Assembly: GCA_020249775.1 (NCBI GenBank)
Contig: JADCFA010000005.1
Location: 114,778 to 178,777, forward strand
DNA length: 64,000 nucleotides
Direction: 5' to 3'
DNA from: Roseomonas sp.
GTDB taxonomy: Bacteria; Pseudomonadota; Alphaproteobacteria; Acetobacterales; Acetobacteraceae
The notes under the pieces: generated by a model
What the model was told of the DNA's origin: nothing
The model's input: only the letters and a program-made list of their open reading frames with translations
Databases searched by the model: none
In this document: piece by piece, positions 1 through 8,548 of the stretch
How positions within the stretch are numbered: position 1 is the stretch's first letter
Layout: each line of letters begins with the position of its first letter
Translations under genes and position numbers: made by a program

Positions 1-390
1 GCCGCCGGTGACGATCCGCGCGAGCGTACCAAGCCCCGCCCCGACACGGGGGCTCGCGCTATTGACCCAAGGCGGCAGGGGTTCGGTGAACATGGCGGGG
101 TCCAATTCCCAGGCTTCCCGGTTCACATCGCACCAGACCCGGGGGAAGCAGGCAGCGATCAACGGGGCGCCATGGGCGGGGGCCGCGGCAAAGAGCTCAT
201 CCACGAAGGAATCCTCGCTCCGGCGAAGTGCAATGGGGTCCATCCGGGCGTCCAAAAGCAGTTGGTCCGGATATTGCTGACCCGAATGAGGTGATGCGAA
301 GACCAGGGGGATGGTCTGACGTTCCGGCCGCTTGATAAGGTAGGGCTCCGCTTTGGCAGCCTCTTGGGCGGGAAAAAAGGAGGAATTCAT
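1..390 (-). CDS. N-formylglutamate amidohydrolase family protein (3' part cut off by window edge)
   Basis: The first 130 codons of a minus-strand gene are present and the rest lies left of the window. The start is the ATG at 390-388, preceded on its own strand by little recognisable Shine-Dalgarno sequence. The translation carries family marks of N-formylglutamate amidohydrolases: a PHSG motif (residues 34-37) followed by YP, an acidic SED..VDEL segment (58-66), and CDVNRE (87-92), which supply zinc ligands and catalytic residues in this fold. Known members hydrolyse N-formyl-L-glutamate to formate and glutamate in histidine breakdown (HutG type), but many relatives sit outside hut clusters and their substrate is unknown. 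It is divergent from motB. I am confident of the family, not of the substrate. Confidence 0.8.
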   Translation of the reverse strand, partial: MNSSFFPAQEAAKAEPYLIKRPERQTIPLVFASPHSGQQYPDQLLLDARMDPIALRRSEDSFVDELFAAAPAHGAPLIAACFPRVWCDVNREAWELDPAMFTEPLPPWVNSASPRVGAGLGTLARIVTGG

Positions 391-437
391 GGAAAATATC
401 TCAAAATCACGCTTAAGCCCTTCCGTCACTCTGGCGC

Positions 438-449
438 TTCACCGGTGAA
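438..449. promoter_or_regulatory. 12-bp perfect palindrome between FGase and motB (possible operator)
   Basis: TTCACCGGTGAA is a perfect palindrome in the 110-bp divergent gap between the amidohydrolase and motB. It is bracketed by direct copies of TGGCGC on both sides (starting near 432 and 451). Its position about 50 bp upstream of the motB start suits a repressor or activator site, but this is inferred from symmetry and place only. Confidence 0.3.
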
Positions 450-500
450 ATGGCGCTATGTATTAGCTGATTTTAGGTTTTAGGGGCTATACGACGATTC

Positions 501-1559
501 ATGGCGCGCAAAGGTAGAGGCTCGCAAAGCGGCGGTGATTTGATTATCGTCCGCAAGGAAGAAGGGGGCGCGCACGCACATCACGGCGGCGCCTGGAAGG
601 TTGCCTATGCCGATTTCGTGACGGCAATGATGGCCTTCTTCCTTCTGATGTGGCTGATCAATGCCACCACCGAAGAACAACGCCGCGGCATCGCGGATTA
701 CTTTAATCCGACCAATGTGCTGTCGAGATCCGATTCAGGCTCTGGCAGGCCCTTTGGCGGCCAGACGCCGAATGACAATGCGCGTTTGATGTCCACCACC
801 GGCACAATCGAGGTCCAACCCGGCAAGCGCCCAGTAGTGATGGATATTGATGAGGATGATAGCCAAACCCCAGCCGAACCCGTGCCAAGGCGTGAGGGCC
901 CGCGGGGCCAAGAAGATGCTGAAACCGCTCGGCTGGTGATTCGCACGCCGCCCGGCGTCCTGGCGGGTCCGGAACAACCCCGCGGCGGACCGGCGGCCGA
1001 GCCTTCCCCGGAGCAGAAGCCGGAAAATGTCGGCGAGACTGAATTGCGCCAGGAACTTGCTCGGCGCGAACGCGAAGCTTTTGAAACTGCCGCTCAACAA
1101 ATTCGCGAAGCGGTGCGATCGGATCCAGCCCTTGCTGATCTCAATCGTCAATTGCTGATCGAGCAAACGCCAGAGGGCATGCGCATCCAATTGGTGGATG
1201 CGGACCGCCAGCCCATGTTTGCGCTGGGCGGCGCCGCGCCCAATGATCGCGCCCGGGCTTTGTTGCTGCGCGTCGCGCAGGTGATCCAGCGCCTGCCCAA
1301 CAATATCAGCATTGCGGGCCATACCGATGCCACGCCCTTCCGCGGCGGGGGTGAGCGCAGCAATTGGGACCTTTCGACCGAACGCGCCAATGTCACGCGC
1401 CGGCTACTGATTGACGCCGGCGTGGCAGATAACCGCATAAGAAACCTGACAGGCCATGCGGAACGTGACCTGTTGATCCCGGAACAACCAACCGCTGCTG
1501 CCAATCGCCGCGTTTCCATCACACTGATCCGTCAGTCGCCGGAGACACCACGTCCATGA
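501..1559 (+). CDS. motB: Flagellar motor stator protein MotB
   Basis: MotB anchors the flagellar stator to peptidoglycan and forms the proton channel with MotA. The 352-residue protein has the hallmark segment WKVAYADFVTAMMAFFLLMW (32-51): a single membrane helix led by the essential proton-binding aspartate D38. A long Pro/Glu-rich periplasmic linker (about 85-200) leads to an OmpA-like peptidoglycan-binding domain (about 225-345) with GHTD (273-276), LSTERA (291-296) and NRRVSI (335-340). The stop codon overlaps the motA start (ATGA, 1556-1559), so the pair is translationally coupled. The order motB-motA is the reverse of the usual enterobacterial arrangement. No other flagellar or chemotaxis gene is in the window. 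Confidence 0.95.
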   Translation: MARKGRGSQSGGDLIIVRKEEGGAHAHHGGAWKVAYADFVTAMMAFFLLMWLINATTEEQRRGIADYFNPTNVLSRSDSGSGRPFGGQTPNDNARLMSTTGTIEVQPGKRPVVMDIDEDDSQTPAEPVPRREGPRGQEDAETARLVIRTPPGVLAGPEQPRGGPAAEPSPEQKPENVGETELRQELARREREAFETAAQQIREAVRSDPALADLNRQLLIEQTPEGMRIQLVDADRQPMFALGGAAPNDRARALLLRVAQVIQRLPNNISIAGHTDATPFRGGGERSNWDLSTERANVTRRLLIDAGVADNRIRNLTGHAERDLLIPEQPTAAANRRVSITLIRQSPETPRP

Positions 1560-2419
1560 TCTCAATCGTCGGTTTCATTTTTGTTCTGATCTGCGTTTTT
1601 GGTGGCTATATGGCTGCCGGGGGGAAGATCGACATTATTCTGCAGGCGCTGCCCTTCGAATTCGCAATTATCGGCGGCGCGGCCCTTGGCTCTCTACTTA
1701 TGGCCAATAGCTTATCCGAGGTTAAACATATCTTCGGGGGTGTCGGCAAAATCCTGAAGGGCGGCAAGTATAGACGCCAGGATTACATGGAATTGCTGAG
1801 CCTGCTTTTCTGGCTTGTACGTCTTGCGCAGACGAAGGGGCCCATGGCGATAGAACCGCATATTGAAAAGCCCGAAGAAAGCGCCGCCTTTCAGAAATTT
1901 CCGGGCATTTTGAAGGATCATTATACAGTCGCCATCATCTGCGATTATCTTCGCATGGTCGGCATGAATGCCGATGACCCGCATCAGATCGAAGATGTGA
2001 TGGCGCGCGAATTGAAAAAAATGAAGGAAGAGGAATTGCACAGCGCCCATGCGCTGCAACAGGTGGCCGATGCGCTACCCGCGCTCGGTATCGTTGCCGC
2101 CGTGATGGGCGTGATCAAGACTATGGCATCCATTGACCAGCCCCCGGCAATCCTGGGCAAGATGATCGGTAGCGCGCTGGTTGGTACTTTTCTTGGCGTT
2201 TTGCTCTCCTACGGGCTGGTCGGGCCCCTCGCCGCACGCCTCAAGGCCGTGATCGAAGAGGAGGCGAAGTATTATGAGGTGATCCGGGCGGTACTGGTCG
2301 CGCATCTGCATGGCAATGCGCCGCAGGTGGCGGTAGAAACTGGCCGCAAAATGGTCCCGACCGATCTGATGCCGAGCTTCCTCGAGGTGGAAGAATCTCT
2401 GCAAGACCTTAAAATTTAA
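1556..2419 (+). CDS. motA: Flagellar motor stator protein MotA
   Basis: MotA forms the proton-conducting stator ring around MotB in the inner membrane and drives the rotor. The 287-residue protein shows two N-terminal membrane helices (about 2-20 and 32-50), a large cytoplasmic loop, and two more helices (about 172-192 and 203-225). The functionally important prolines are visible as ALPALGIV (P175) and GLVGPLA (P224). The cytoplasmic loop has R89 and E100, near the places of the charged residues that contact FliG in enteric MotA. The start ATG overlaps the motB stop by four bases. No terminator was recognised directly downstream. Confidence 0.95.
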   Translation: MISIVGFIFVLICVFGGYMAAGGKIDIILQALPFEFAIIGGAALGSLLMANSLSEVKHIFGGVGKILKGGKYRRQDYMELLSLLFWLVRLAQTKGPMAIEPHIEKPEESAAFQKFPGILKDHYTVAIICDYLRMVGMNADDPHQIEDVMARELKKMKEEELHSAHALQQVADALPALGIVAAVMGVIKTMASIDQPPAILGKMIGSALVGTFLGVLLSYGLVGPLAARLKAVIEEEAKYYEVIRAVLVAHLHGNAPQVAVETGRKMVPTDLMPSFLEVEESLQDLKI

Positions 2420-2831
2420 TGGGCGTGCCTCATCGCTGTTGCGCGCGCTCCTGCCCGAACCGATCATCTCTGATGTTGGCTTGCCTGCTCCACTGCGAGC
2501 GGTCTCATTGCAGGGTCTATTGGTAACTTTGTGCGCGATGTCGGTTTTGTTCATCAGACCACGAACCCTTCGCCGAATAGGATGGCGAATTGGGTTTTAG
2601 ATTGACGCTGCTCGACCGGTGATCGCCTTCATTCCTCGACCGCTCGATTGGGAACAAGACATAACAGCTGCAAGGCTACCGCTTCAGCCGGGAGTTGGCG
2701 AGGCGTGCGCGCCGTATGCGAGGCTTCGCATTCAGGGCCCCGATAGCAATCTTGTCACACGCTTCCCACGTTTCCATAGCGGTTTCCGTTCACCCTGGTT
2801 CGCAGGGAACCGCTTGACCATCACGGATACT
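2420..2831. other. Intergenic region without a recognisable gene
   Basis: About 410 bp between motA and the palindromic repeat hold no convincing coding sequence. A 97-codon open frame at 2619-2912 runs into the repeat and has no ribosome-binding site or family resemblance. Weak hairpins are visible, for example TTCGCC/GGCGAA around 2570-2590 and an imperfect 10-bp stem at 2778-2787/2805-2814. This may be decayed sequence. Confidence 0.5.
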
Positions 2832-2938
2832 CTAGAGCGTGTTGCGTTCACATATGTTCACGCCACCCGCTCTACCTCGTTGTTTTTCGAGCATCTTCAC
2901 ACGTTCAGATGATTCCATCTGAACGTGATCTGCTCTAG
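2832..2938. repeat. 107-bp double-palindrome intergenic repeat, copy A
   Basis: The element starts with CTAGAGC and ends with its inverse GCTCTAG. Inside are two hairpins: a left stem formed by AGAGCGTGTTGCG against CGCCACCCGCTCT (imperfect), and a perfect 12-bp right stem CACGTTCAGATG/CATCTGAACGTG with an ATTC loop. A second copy of exactly the same length lies at 51931-52037, with 97 of 107 positions identical by my hand alignment. The layout resembles the RIME-type intergenic mosaic elements known in rhizobia, which also carry two palindromes. It directly follows the nagZ stop (on the minus strand) and may end that transcript. Confidence 0.85.
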
Positions 2939-2951
2939 TGTTCAGGCTGTT

Positions 2952-4073
2952 TTAGCGTTCTGTCGGATCCGGATCATGTGTTGCGGTAAGATCCACGCCT
3001 ACAGGATTGCCTGATCTGAAAGCTGACCACGCTTCACTGCCAGCAGCCAATGCGCCGTCATGGCAACCCGACGCTCCTGCTTGATCACGTCCCAATCTGC
3101 CATCGCGCAAGATCCGCAGCGCCGCCTGATCCCCCGCACCAAAGCCCCGTCGCGCCACATCGGCAAAGGCCAAACGCCGCATGGTGCCCTCAGTGATCAA
3201 TGGACAGGTCGCAAGTAGTGCTGCGCCATCCTCAAATTTTCCAGTACAATGAAGCACAATATCGCAGCCAGCCAAGAATGCTGCGCTTGCCAGATCATTC
3301 GTCCTGCCGGCAAGCGCACCCATGGCCAGATCATCGGTGATCAGCAATCCATCAAAGCCAATCTCACCCCGGATCACGCGTTGAATCACGGTGGGCGAAA
3401 GCGTCGCCGGCAGGTGGGCATCCCAAGCCTCGTACAGCACATGCGCCGTCATTGCCCAGGCGCCGCTGCCTGCCACGGCACGAAACGGTGCGATATCAGC
3501 GGCAAGGTCGGCCGCGCTCGCACCAACCCGCGGCAATTCATGATGGCTATCGGACAAGCTACGACCATGGCCGGGGATATGTTTCATCACCGGAATGCAG
3601 CCGGCGGCCTGAAGCCCGGCGATGCAAGCGGCGCCAAGCCGTACAACTTCCTCAGGTGCGGCGCTGAAGGCGCGATCGCCGATCACCTGATGCGCCCCTG
3701 GAAGCCGAAGATCCAGAACAGGCGCGCAGACCACATCAAGCCCCGCTGCCCGGCACATGGCCCCCAGAAGCCGCGCATTGGCACGTTGCGCGATTTCAGC
3801 TCTGCCTTCAAATCGCGCTGCAGCGGGAAAGGCCTCCCAATGCGGTGGCTTCAGGCGCGCTACGCGCCCGCCTTCCTGATCAATGAGAATGGGTGCGGCG
3901 GCGCCGAGCAACCCGCGAATATCATCGGTAAGCGCGCGCAACTGCGCCGGGCTTTCTATGTTGCGCGCAAACAGGATGACGCCTAGCGGTGGCGAATTAC
4001 GAAAAAGCGCAGCCTCCTCCGGCATCAATCGTGGACCGGCCACGCCGATAATCGCGGCACGCGGTGGCGCCAT
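2952..4073 (-). CDS. nagZ: Beta-N-acetylhexosaminidase NagZ (glycoside hydrolase 3)
   Basis: NagZ removes N-acetylglucosamine from anhydromuropeptides in the cytoplasm during peptidoglycan recycling. The 373-residue product shows DQEGGR (65-70), the flexible-loop motif KHIPGHG followed by DSH (164-177) that carries the catalytic histidine, and ITDDLAMGA (245-253) holding the nucleophile aspartate. I start it at 4073, six bases after the SPOR gene stop, because the longer frame from 4130 runs into that gene. The last 40-50 residues look unlike a normal NagZ tail, being Gly/Ala/Ser-rich with scattered Cys and His, and the protein is longer than the usual ~340. An overlapping frame at 2999-3103 looks more protein-like, so an old frameshift at the 3' end is possible. 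Confidence 0.9.
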   Translation of the reverse strand: MAPPRAAIIGVAGPRLMPEEAALFRNSPPLGVILFARNIESPAQLRALTDDIRGLLGAAAPILIDQEGGRVARLKPPHWEAFPAAARFEGRAEIAQRANARLLGAMCRAAGLDVVCAPVLDLRLPGAHQVIGDRAFSAAPEEVVRLGAACIAGLQAAGCIPVMKHIPGHGRSLSDSHHELPRVGASAADLAADIAPFRAVAGSGAWAMTAHVLYEAWDAHLPATLSPTVIQRVIRGEIGFDGLLITDDLAMGALAGRTNDLASAAFLAGCDIVLHCTGKFEDGAALLATCPLITEGTMRRLAFADVARRGFGAGDQAALRILRDGRLGRDQAGASGCHDGALAAGSEAWSAFRSGNPVGVDLTATHDPDPTER

Positions 4074-4078
4074 GAGCT

Positions 4079-4894
4079 TCAGCTGCCAACCACCAGGCAG
4101 GGGAGGTTGCGGCTCTTCATCTCCTCGCAAAAAGCCCGCGCGGTTGCCACATCAGCAAAGCCACCGGTGCGTAGCCGATAGAGCGTCGTCTGGCCCTCTC
4201 GTTCCAAAGGCTGAACTATGGGGCGGCGATTGCCTAGGAGTTCAGGCACCCGGCGCTGCAATCTTTGCCAATCGGCTTGCGCGCCCGCCTCGCTCGGCAA
4301 GGCGCCAAGCTGTACCTGAACCCGCCCATTGGGAACTGGGGCAAAGCGCTGCGCATTCTGCGGCACAGGCGCGGGCAGGCTTGGCGCATTCAATGCCGAA
4401 GTGGTGGGCGGCGTTGCCGCACGCGGCGCTGTTGCGGATGGCGCCGTGGCGCGCTGACCAGCTTCATTACCCCTCGGCACAGAGTTGGTCGGAGGGGTCT
4501 GAGACGGCGCATTGGCGGGTGGTGTGCCGCGTGCCGTCTCCTGCGCTGCGCGGTCGGCCAATTGCGCGCGTAACTGATCCACGCGCGGGTTCTCGGCTTC
4601 AGGCGCGAGCCCCCCCTGAGCCGAAGGAGTAGCCCCGCGATTGCGATCAAAAATCAGCTCATCCTGATTAGGCACGCGCAAGCCGCCCGGATTATCCGGC
4701 CGCACCTTGATCGCGCGCCCATCGGCCTCCACCAGGGGCGCATTGCGCGATGACCCGCGTGAAACGCCCCAGACTATTGCCGCAATCACAGCGCCCGCCG
4801 CAAGCAAGGAGCCGGCGATGAGGATCATGCGCCAGGGCGGGCCCCCGCCCTCCCTACGACCCATCCTATAAGCAGGAACCGGAACTTCCTTCAC
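4079..4894 (-). CDS. SPOR-domain inner-membrane protein
   Basis: The 271-residue protein has a short cytoplasmic N-terminus with an RR-rich stretch, one membrane helix (about 22-44), a long Pro/Ala/Thr-rich periplasmic linker (about 85-185), and a C-terminal SPOR domain (about 190-271) beginning near VQVQLGALPSEAGAQ and ending ARAFCEEMKSRNLPCLVV. SPOR domains bind denuded glycan strands at the division septum. Proteins with this layout are regularly found between argS and nagZ in alphaproteobacteria. It lies 30 bp after argS and 5 bp before nagZ, so one transcript is likely. The specific role is inferred from the domain only. Confidence 0.85.
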   Translation of the reverse strand: MKEVPVPAYRMGRREGGGPPWRMILIAGSLLAAGAVIAAIVWGVSRGSSRNAPLVEADGRAIKVRPDNPGGLRVPNQDELIFDRNRGATPSAQGGLAPEAENPRVDQLRAQLADRAAQETARGTPPANAPSQTPPTNSVPRGNEAGQRATAPSATAPRAATPPTTSALNAPSLPAPVPQNAQRFAPVPNGRVQVQLGALPSEAGAQADWQRLQRRVPELLGNRRPIVQPLEREGQTTLYRLRTGGFADVATARAFCEEMKSRNLPCLVVGS

Positions 4895-4924
4895 GCCTTA
4901 CTCCCGACCGACGCTGAAATAGTA

Positions 4925-6760
4925 TCAGCGCATTTCATCGACAGGCGTCACCCCAATGACGCCCAAACCGGACCGAATGACACTCGCCGTGGCCGCCACC
5001 AGCGCCAGCCTGGCGGCCGTAGCTTCAGCCTCATCCTCTCGGATGAAACGCAGCGCCGCCTCTTCGCGACCCCTAGACCATAATACATGGAAATCCGCTG
5101 CCAAGTCATGAAGGAAAAAGGCGACCCGGTGCGGTTCCCGGGCCAGGGCAGCTGCTTCCACAACCCGCGGCCAGGAAATCAAGCGCCGGATCACGTCCAA
5201 TTCCGCTTTGTTCCTCAATTGTTCGAGCGGTGCGGCGAGGAGCTGGGCGAGGGCAGGCTCACCCGCCTGGCGCAGCACAGACCGGCAGCGCGCATGGGCG
5301 TATTGCACGTAAAACACGGGGTTTTCTCGGGTTTGTTCGACAACCTTGTCCAGGTCGAATTCCATCTGCGCGTCGGATTTGCGCGTCAGCATGGTAAAGC
5401 GCACCGCATCGCGGCCCACTTCTTCGATCAAATCGCGCAAGGTCACATAGGTTCCGGCGCGCTTGGACATGCGCACGGGCTCACCCGCCTTCATCACATG
5501 CACAATCTGGCAAAGCACCACTTCCAAGGGCACGCGCCCATCGGAAAGCGCCTTCACGGCAGCACCCATGCGCGAAACATAGCCGCCATGATCCGCGCCC
5601 CAGACATCAATCAGCAGATCATAGCCGCGTTTGAGCTTATCCGCATGGCAGGCGATATCATTGGCAAAATACGTGTTGGATCCATCGGATTTCTTGAGCG
5701 GCCGATCCACATCATCGCCGAATTGCGTGGACCGGAACAGCAATTGCGGCCGCGGTTCCCAATCATCCGGCGTCTTGCCCTTGGGTGGTTCCAGCACGCC
5801 TTCATACAGCAAACCCTTACCTTCAAGGGCAGCAATCGCGGCATCGGTTGCATTCGCTTGCACCAGCGCGCGTTCGGATAAGAACACTTCCTGATTGACG
5901 CCGAGCAGCGCCAAATCCTCGCGGATCGCGATCATCATCATCGCAACCGCCCGCTCGCGCGCCGCATCCAGCCAGGCGCGATCCACGAACCAGCCAAGTT
6001 CCAAAGCGCTGGCCACACCAGAGGCTGCTTGTGCGGCACTTGGCGCGCCATCCAGGCGCTGCGGTGCCATGGATGCACCGTGATGCTCCGCCAAAGCCTC
6101 ACCCACCGCGACCAGATAATCGCCGCGATATTGCAGCGTCACGCCAAAGCGGCGTTCCACCTGTTCCGCCGTCCATTCCTCAAGATTGGGCTCAATCACG
6201 CGCAAATAGCGCCAATAGGCAGCCCAGCCGAGGGCCGCGACCTGCGCCCCCGCATCATTCACATAATATTCCTTGGTGACAGCAAAACCCGCCTTGGCCA
6301 GAAGATTGGCAAGCGCATCGCCGACCACCGCGCCACGGCAATGCCCGACATGCATGGGCCCCGTTGGATTGGCCGAGACATATTCGACATTGACGCGCCG
6401 CCCCGCGCCAATCGCGCTATCGCCATAGCCAAGCCCAGCCGCCAGCACCGTCTTGATCTGTCCCGCCATATAGCTTTCGCGCAGACGCAAATTGACAAAG
6501 CCCGGCCCAGCCGCTTCGGCCGTCTCAACCATTGGCAAAGCACCAAGCTTTTCCACCAGTGCCGCGGCAATCTTGGCCGGCGGCAGGCGCGCGGGCTTGG
6601 CAATCACCAAGGCAGCATTGGTTGCCATATCGCCATGCGCCGCATCGCGCGGCGGTTCCACCTGAACGCGGGCCAAAACCTCCGCCGGCAGATCGGGATA
6701 GAGTTCCACCAGCGCAGCGCGCAGCTGGTCCGCCATGGCGGTGAAAACATTTTCGGTCAT
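4925..6760 (-). CDS. argS: Arginyl-tRNA synthetase
   Basis: ArgS charges tRNA-Arg. The 611-residue length is typical. An N-terminal additional domain (about 1-95) is followed by a class I catalytic domain with the HIGH-type motif HVGH (137-140) inside the conserved SANPTGPMHVGHCRG block, then YYVNDAGAQ. A KMSKS-like motif appears as RMSKRAGTY, and the C-terminal helical anticodon-binding domain ends in an aromatic-poor VTPVDEMR. It starts 7 bp after dgt ends, so dgt-argS-SPOR-nagZ reads as one operon. Confidence 0.97.
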   Translation of the reverse strand: MTENVFTAMADQLRAALVELYPDLPAEVLARVQVEPPRDAAHGDMATNAALVIAKPARLPPAKIAAALVEKLGALPMVETAEAAGPGFVNLRLRESYMAGQIKTVLAAGLGYGDSAIGAGRRVNVEYVSANPTGPMHVGHCRGAVVGDALANLLAKAGFAVTKEYYVNDAGAQVAALGWAAYWRYLRVIEPNLEEWTAEQVERRFGVTLQYRGDYLVAVGEALAEHHGASMAPQRLDGAPSAAQAASGVASALELGWFVDRAWLDAARERAVAMMMIAIREDLALLGVNQEVFLSERALVQANATDAAIAALEGKGLLYEGVLEPPKGKTPDDWEPRPQLLFRSTQFGDDVDRPLKKSDGSNTYFANDIACHADKLKRGYDLLIDVWGADHGGYVSRMGAAVKALSDGRVPLEVVLCQIVHVMKAGEPVRMSKRAGTYVTLRDLIEEVGRDAVRFTMLTRKSDAQMEFDLDKVVEQTRENPVFYVQYAHARCRSVLRQAGEPALAQLLAAPLEQLRNKAELDVIRRLISWPRVVEAAALAREPHRVAFFLHDLAADFHVLWSRGREEAALRFIREDEAEATAARLALVAATASVIRSGLGVIGVTPVDEMR

Positions 6761-6767
6761 GCAAATC

Positions 6768-7916
6768 TCAGCCTGAAATATCGGGGTCGGTCATGCGCCG
6801 GTGTTCCTCCAGCGCGAAACGGTCTGTCATGCCGGCGATATAATCGCAAACTACCAGCGCGGCCTGGGCGGAACCGGCTTCCCCGGCGCGGGCGCGCCAG
6901 AGCGGCGGCAGCATGGCCGGCCCGCCATGCAGCAGGCTGAACAGCACCTGCACCACGCGCTTTGATTTCGCCATGGTGCGATTGACGCGCCAATGCCGAT
7001 ACATGCGCTGGAACAGGAACTCGCGAATGGTGAGGTGGGCACGCGCCATTTCCTCGGAAAATACCAGCATCGGCCGGTCTGCCGCGCGAATATCCGCAAC
7101 CGTCGTCGGTTTCAGCACAGCCAGGCGCCGCGTCGCCTCGGCCGCCACATCGCCCACCATGCGGCTGATCACGCGCCGGATCATCTCGGGCGCGAGGCGT
7201 TCCACCGGCGCATCGGGCGCCGCTGCGCGTACGGCGGCCAGCGCTTCGCCAATCACCGGCAAAGCGCCCACTTCTTCCAAGGAGAACAGGCCCGCGCGCA
7301 GCCCATCATCCAAATCATGGTTGTTATAGGCGATATCATCGGCAATCGCGGCGATTTGCGCCTCGGCCGAGGCATAGCTCGTCAAATCCAGACTATGGCG
7401 CGCGTCATATTCGGCGATATAGGGCGAGGGCCGGCGCAGTGGGCCGTTATGTTTGGCGAGCCCTTCCAGCGTTTCCCAAGTCAAATTGAGCCCATCAAAC
7501 CCGGCATAGCGGGCTTCCAACTGAGTCACGACACGCAAGGACTGCGCGTTATGGTCAAACCCGCCATAGGGCTTCATCGCCGCATTCAGCGCATCTTCGC
7601 CGGCATGGCCGAAGGGCGGATGGCCCAGATCATGCGCCAGCGCCAAGGCCTCGGCCAAATCCTCATCCAGGCGCAAAAGTCGCGCGATGGAGCGCGCGAT
7701 TTGCGCGACCTCGATGGAATGGGTCAGCCTTGTGCGGAAATGATCGCCCTCATGGTAGATAAAGACCTGCGTCTTGTATTGCAGGCGCCTGAAGGCAGTG
7801 GCGTGGATGATGCGGTCCCGGTCGCGCTGAAAGGGTGACCGCGCATCGCCGCTTGGTTCCGGGTAAAGCCGCCCGCGAGAGGTCTCCGGCAGCACCGCGT
7901 AAGGGGCAAGGTTCAT
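6768..7916 (-). CDS. dgt: dGTPase-like HD-domain triphosphohydrolase
   Basis: This family splits dNTPs into deoxynucleoside and triphosphate. The 382-residue protein has the HD-superfamily metal site: H66 in RTRLTHSIEV, H95-D96 in ALAHDLGHPPFGH with H99 and H104 following, and a later conserved AIADDIAYNNHDLDDG segment. The size and the absence of the longer enterobacterial insertions place it with the short alphaproteobacterial type 2 dGTPase-like proteins. It is the first gene of the dgt-argS-SPOR-nagZ transcript and is divergent from erpA across a 273-bp gap that contains a strong inverted repeat. Confidence 0.93.
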   Translation of the reverse strand: MNLAPYAVLPETSRGRLYPEPSGDARSPFQRDRDRIIHATAFRRLQYKTQVFIYHEGDHFRTRLTHSIEVAQIARSIARLLRLDEDLAEALALAHDLGHPPFGHAGEDALNAAMKPYGGFDHNAQSLRVVTQLEARYAGFDGLNLTWETLEGLAKHNGPLRRPSPYIAEYDARHSLDLTSYASAEAQIAAIADDIAYNNHDLDDGLRAGLFSLEEVGALPVIGEALAAVRAAAPDAPVERLAPEMIRRVISRMVGDVAAEATRRLAVLKPTTVADIRAADRPMLVFSEEMARAHLTIREFLFQRMYRHWRVNRTMAKSKRVVQVLFSLLHGGPAMLPPLWRARAGEAGSAQAALVVCDYIAGMTDRFALEEHRRMTDPDISG

Positions 7917-8068
7917 TGAGCCCCCTGCCCTTTGGGCTGGCTGATCGCTGCTTTGGCCTGGGCTTGCATGGAAATCGGGGGTTTCCGGGAAATTCGCTTC
8001 GCAGATTGCTGTAACATCCGCCCCGCGCCGCCCGCAATCTTTGGTGATTGGAAGCGGCGGCCAAAATG

Positions 8069-8106
8069 CCTATATCGTGATCCTGAGGGATGGATCACGA
8101 TATAGG
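8069..8106. promoter_or_regulatory. Perfect 15-bp inverted repeat in the dgt/erpA divergent gap
   Basis: CCTATATCGTGATCC (8069-8083) is followed after 8 bases by its exact inverse (8092-8106). It sits 83 bp upstream of the erpA start and about 150 bp upstream of the dgt start. There is no T-run after either arm, so a classical terminator is unlikely. It could be an operator bound by a dimeric regulator or an RNA hairpin in one of the leaders. The gap otherwise shows only a Shine-Dalgarno AAGGAG (8176-8181) for erpA. Confidence 0.55.
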
Positions 8107-8189
8107 TTAGTTCGAGCGGCTGATTCACCGCTTCGGCGTTTCCGCCTACGCGGATTAGACGCTATGTTAGACTTCAAGGAGTCCACACC

Positions 8190-8543
8190 ATGCCGGATGG
8201 CAGCACCAACCCCGCCCCATTTCGCGTCACCGCCCGCGCCGCCGCGCAGGTGGCCGATATTGCCGCGCGTGAAGGCCGGCCGGATGCGGGGCTCAGGCTC
8301 GCCGTGGAGGCGGGCGGCTGTTCGGGTTTTCAGTATAAATTCGGCCTGGAAGACGCCCCTGCGCCCGATGATCTGGTGATCGGTGAGGGCAAGGGCCGGG
8401 TCTTCATTGACCCCGTTTCGCTGGATTTATTGGCCGGCGCTGAGTTGGACTGGGCCGAAGCGCTGATCGGCGCGCATTTCGCCATCAACAACCCGCAGGC
8501 GAGTTCCGGCTGCGGCTGCGGTTCCTCCTTTGCGATTGGCTGA
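8190..8543 (+). CDS. erpA: A-type iron-sulfur cluster carrier (ErpA/IscA family)
   Basis: A-type carriers deliver Fe-S clusters to apoproteins. The 117-residue protein has the family fold and all three cluster-binding cysteines: C44 in GGCSGFQY, and C108 and C110 in SSGCGCGSSF. The start is set by AAGGAG nine bases upstream. The gene is not with isc or suf genes; its partner is the exonuclease III gene, whose coding region begins at or just after its stop. ErpA is preferred over IscA on the single-gene context, but the two cannot be separated safely from sequence. Confidence 0.92.
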   Translation: MPDGSTNPAPFRVTARAAAQVADIAAREGRPDAGLRLAVEAGGCSGFQYKFGLEDAPAPDDLVIGEGKGRVFIDPVSLDLLAGAELDWAEALIGAHFAINNPQASSGCGCGSSFAIG

Positions 8544-8548
8544 TCCCC

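Noticed and set aside
2619..2912. A 97-codon plus-strand frame in the motA/nagZ gap
   Set aside because: It runs into the palindromic repeat, has no Shine-Dalgarno and no family resemblance.
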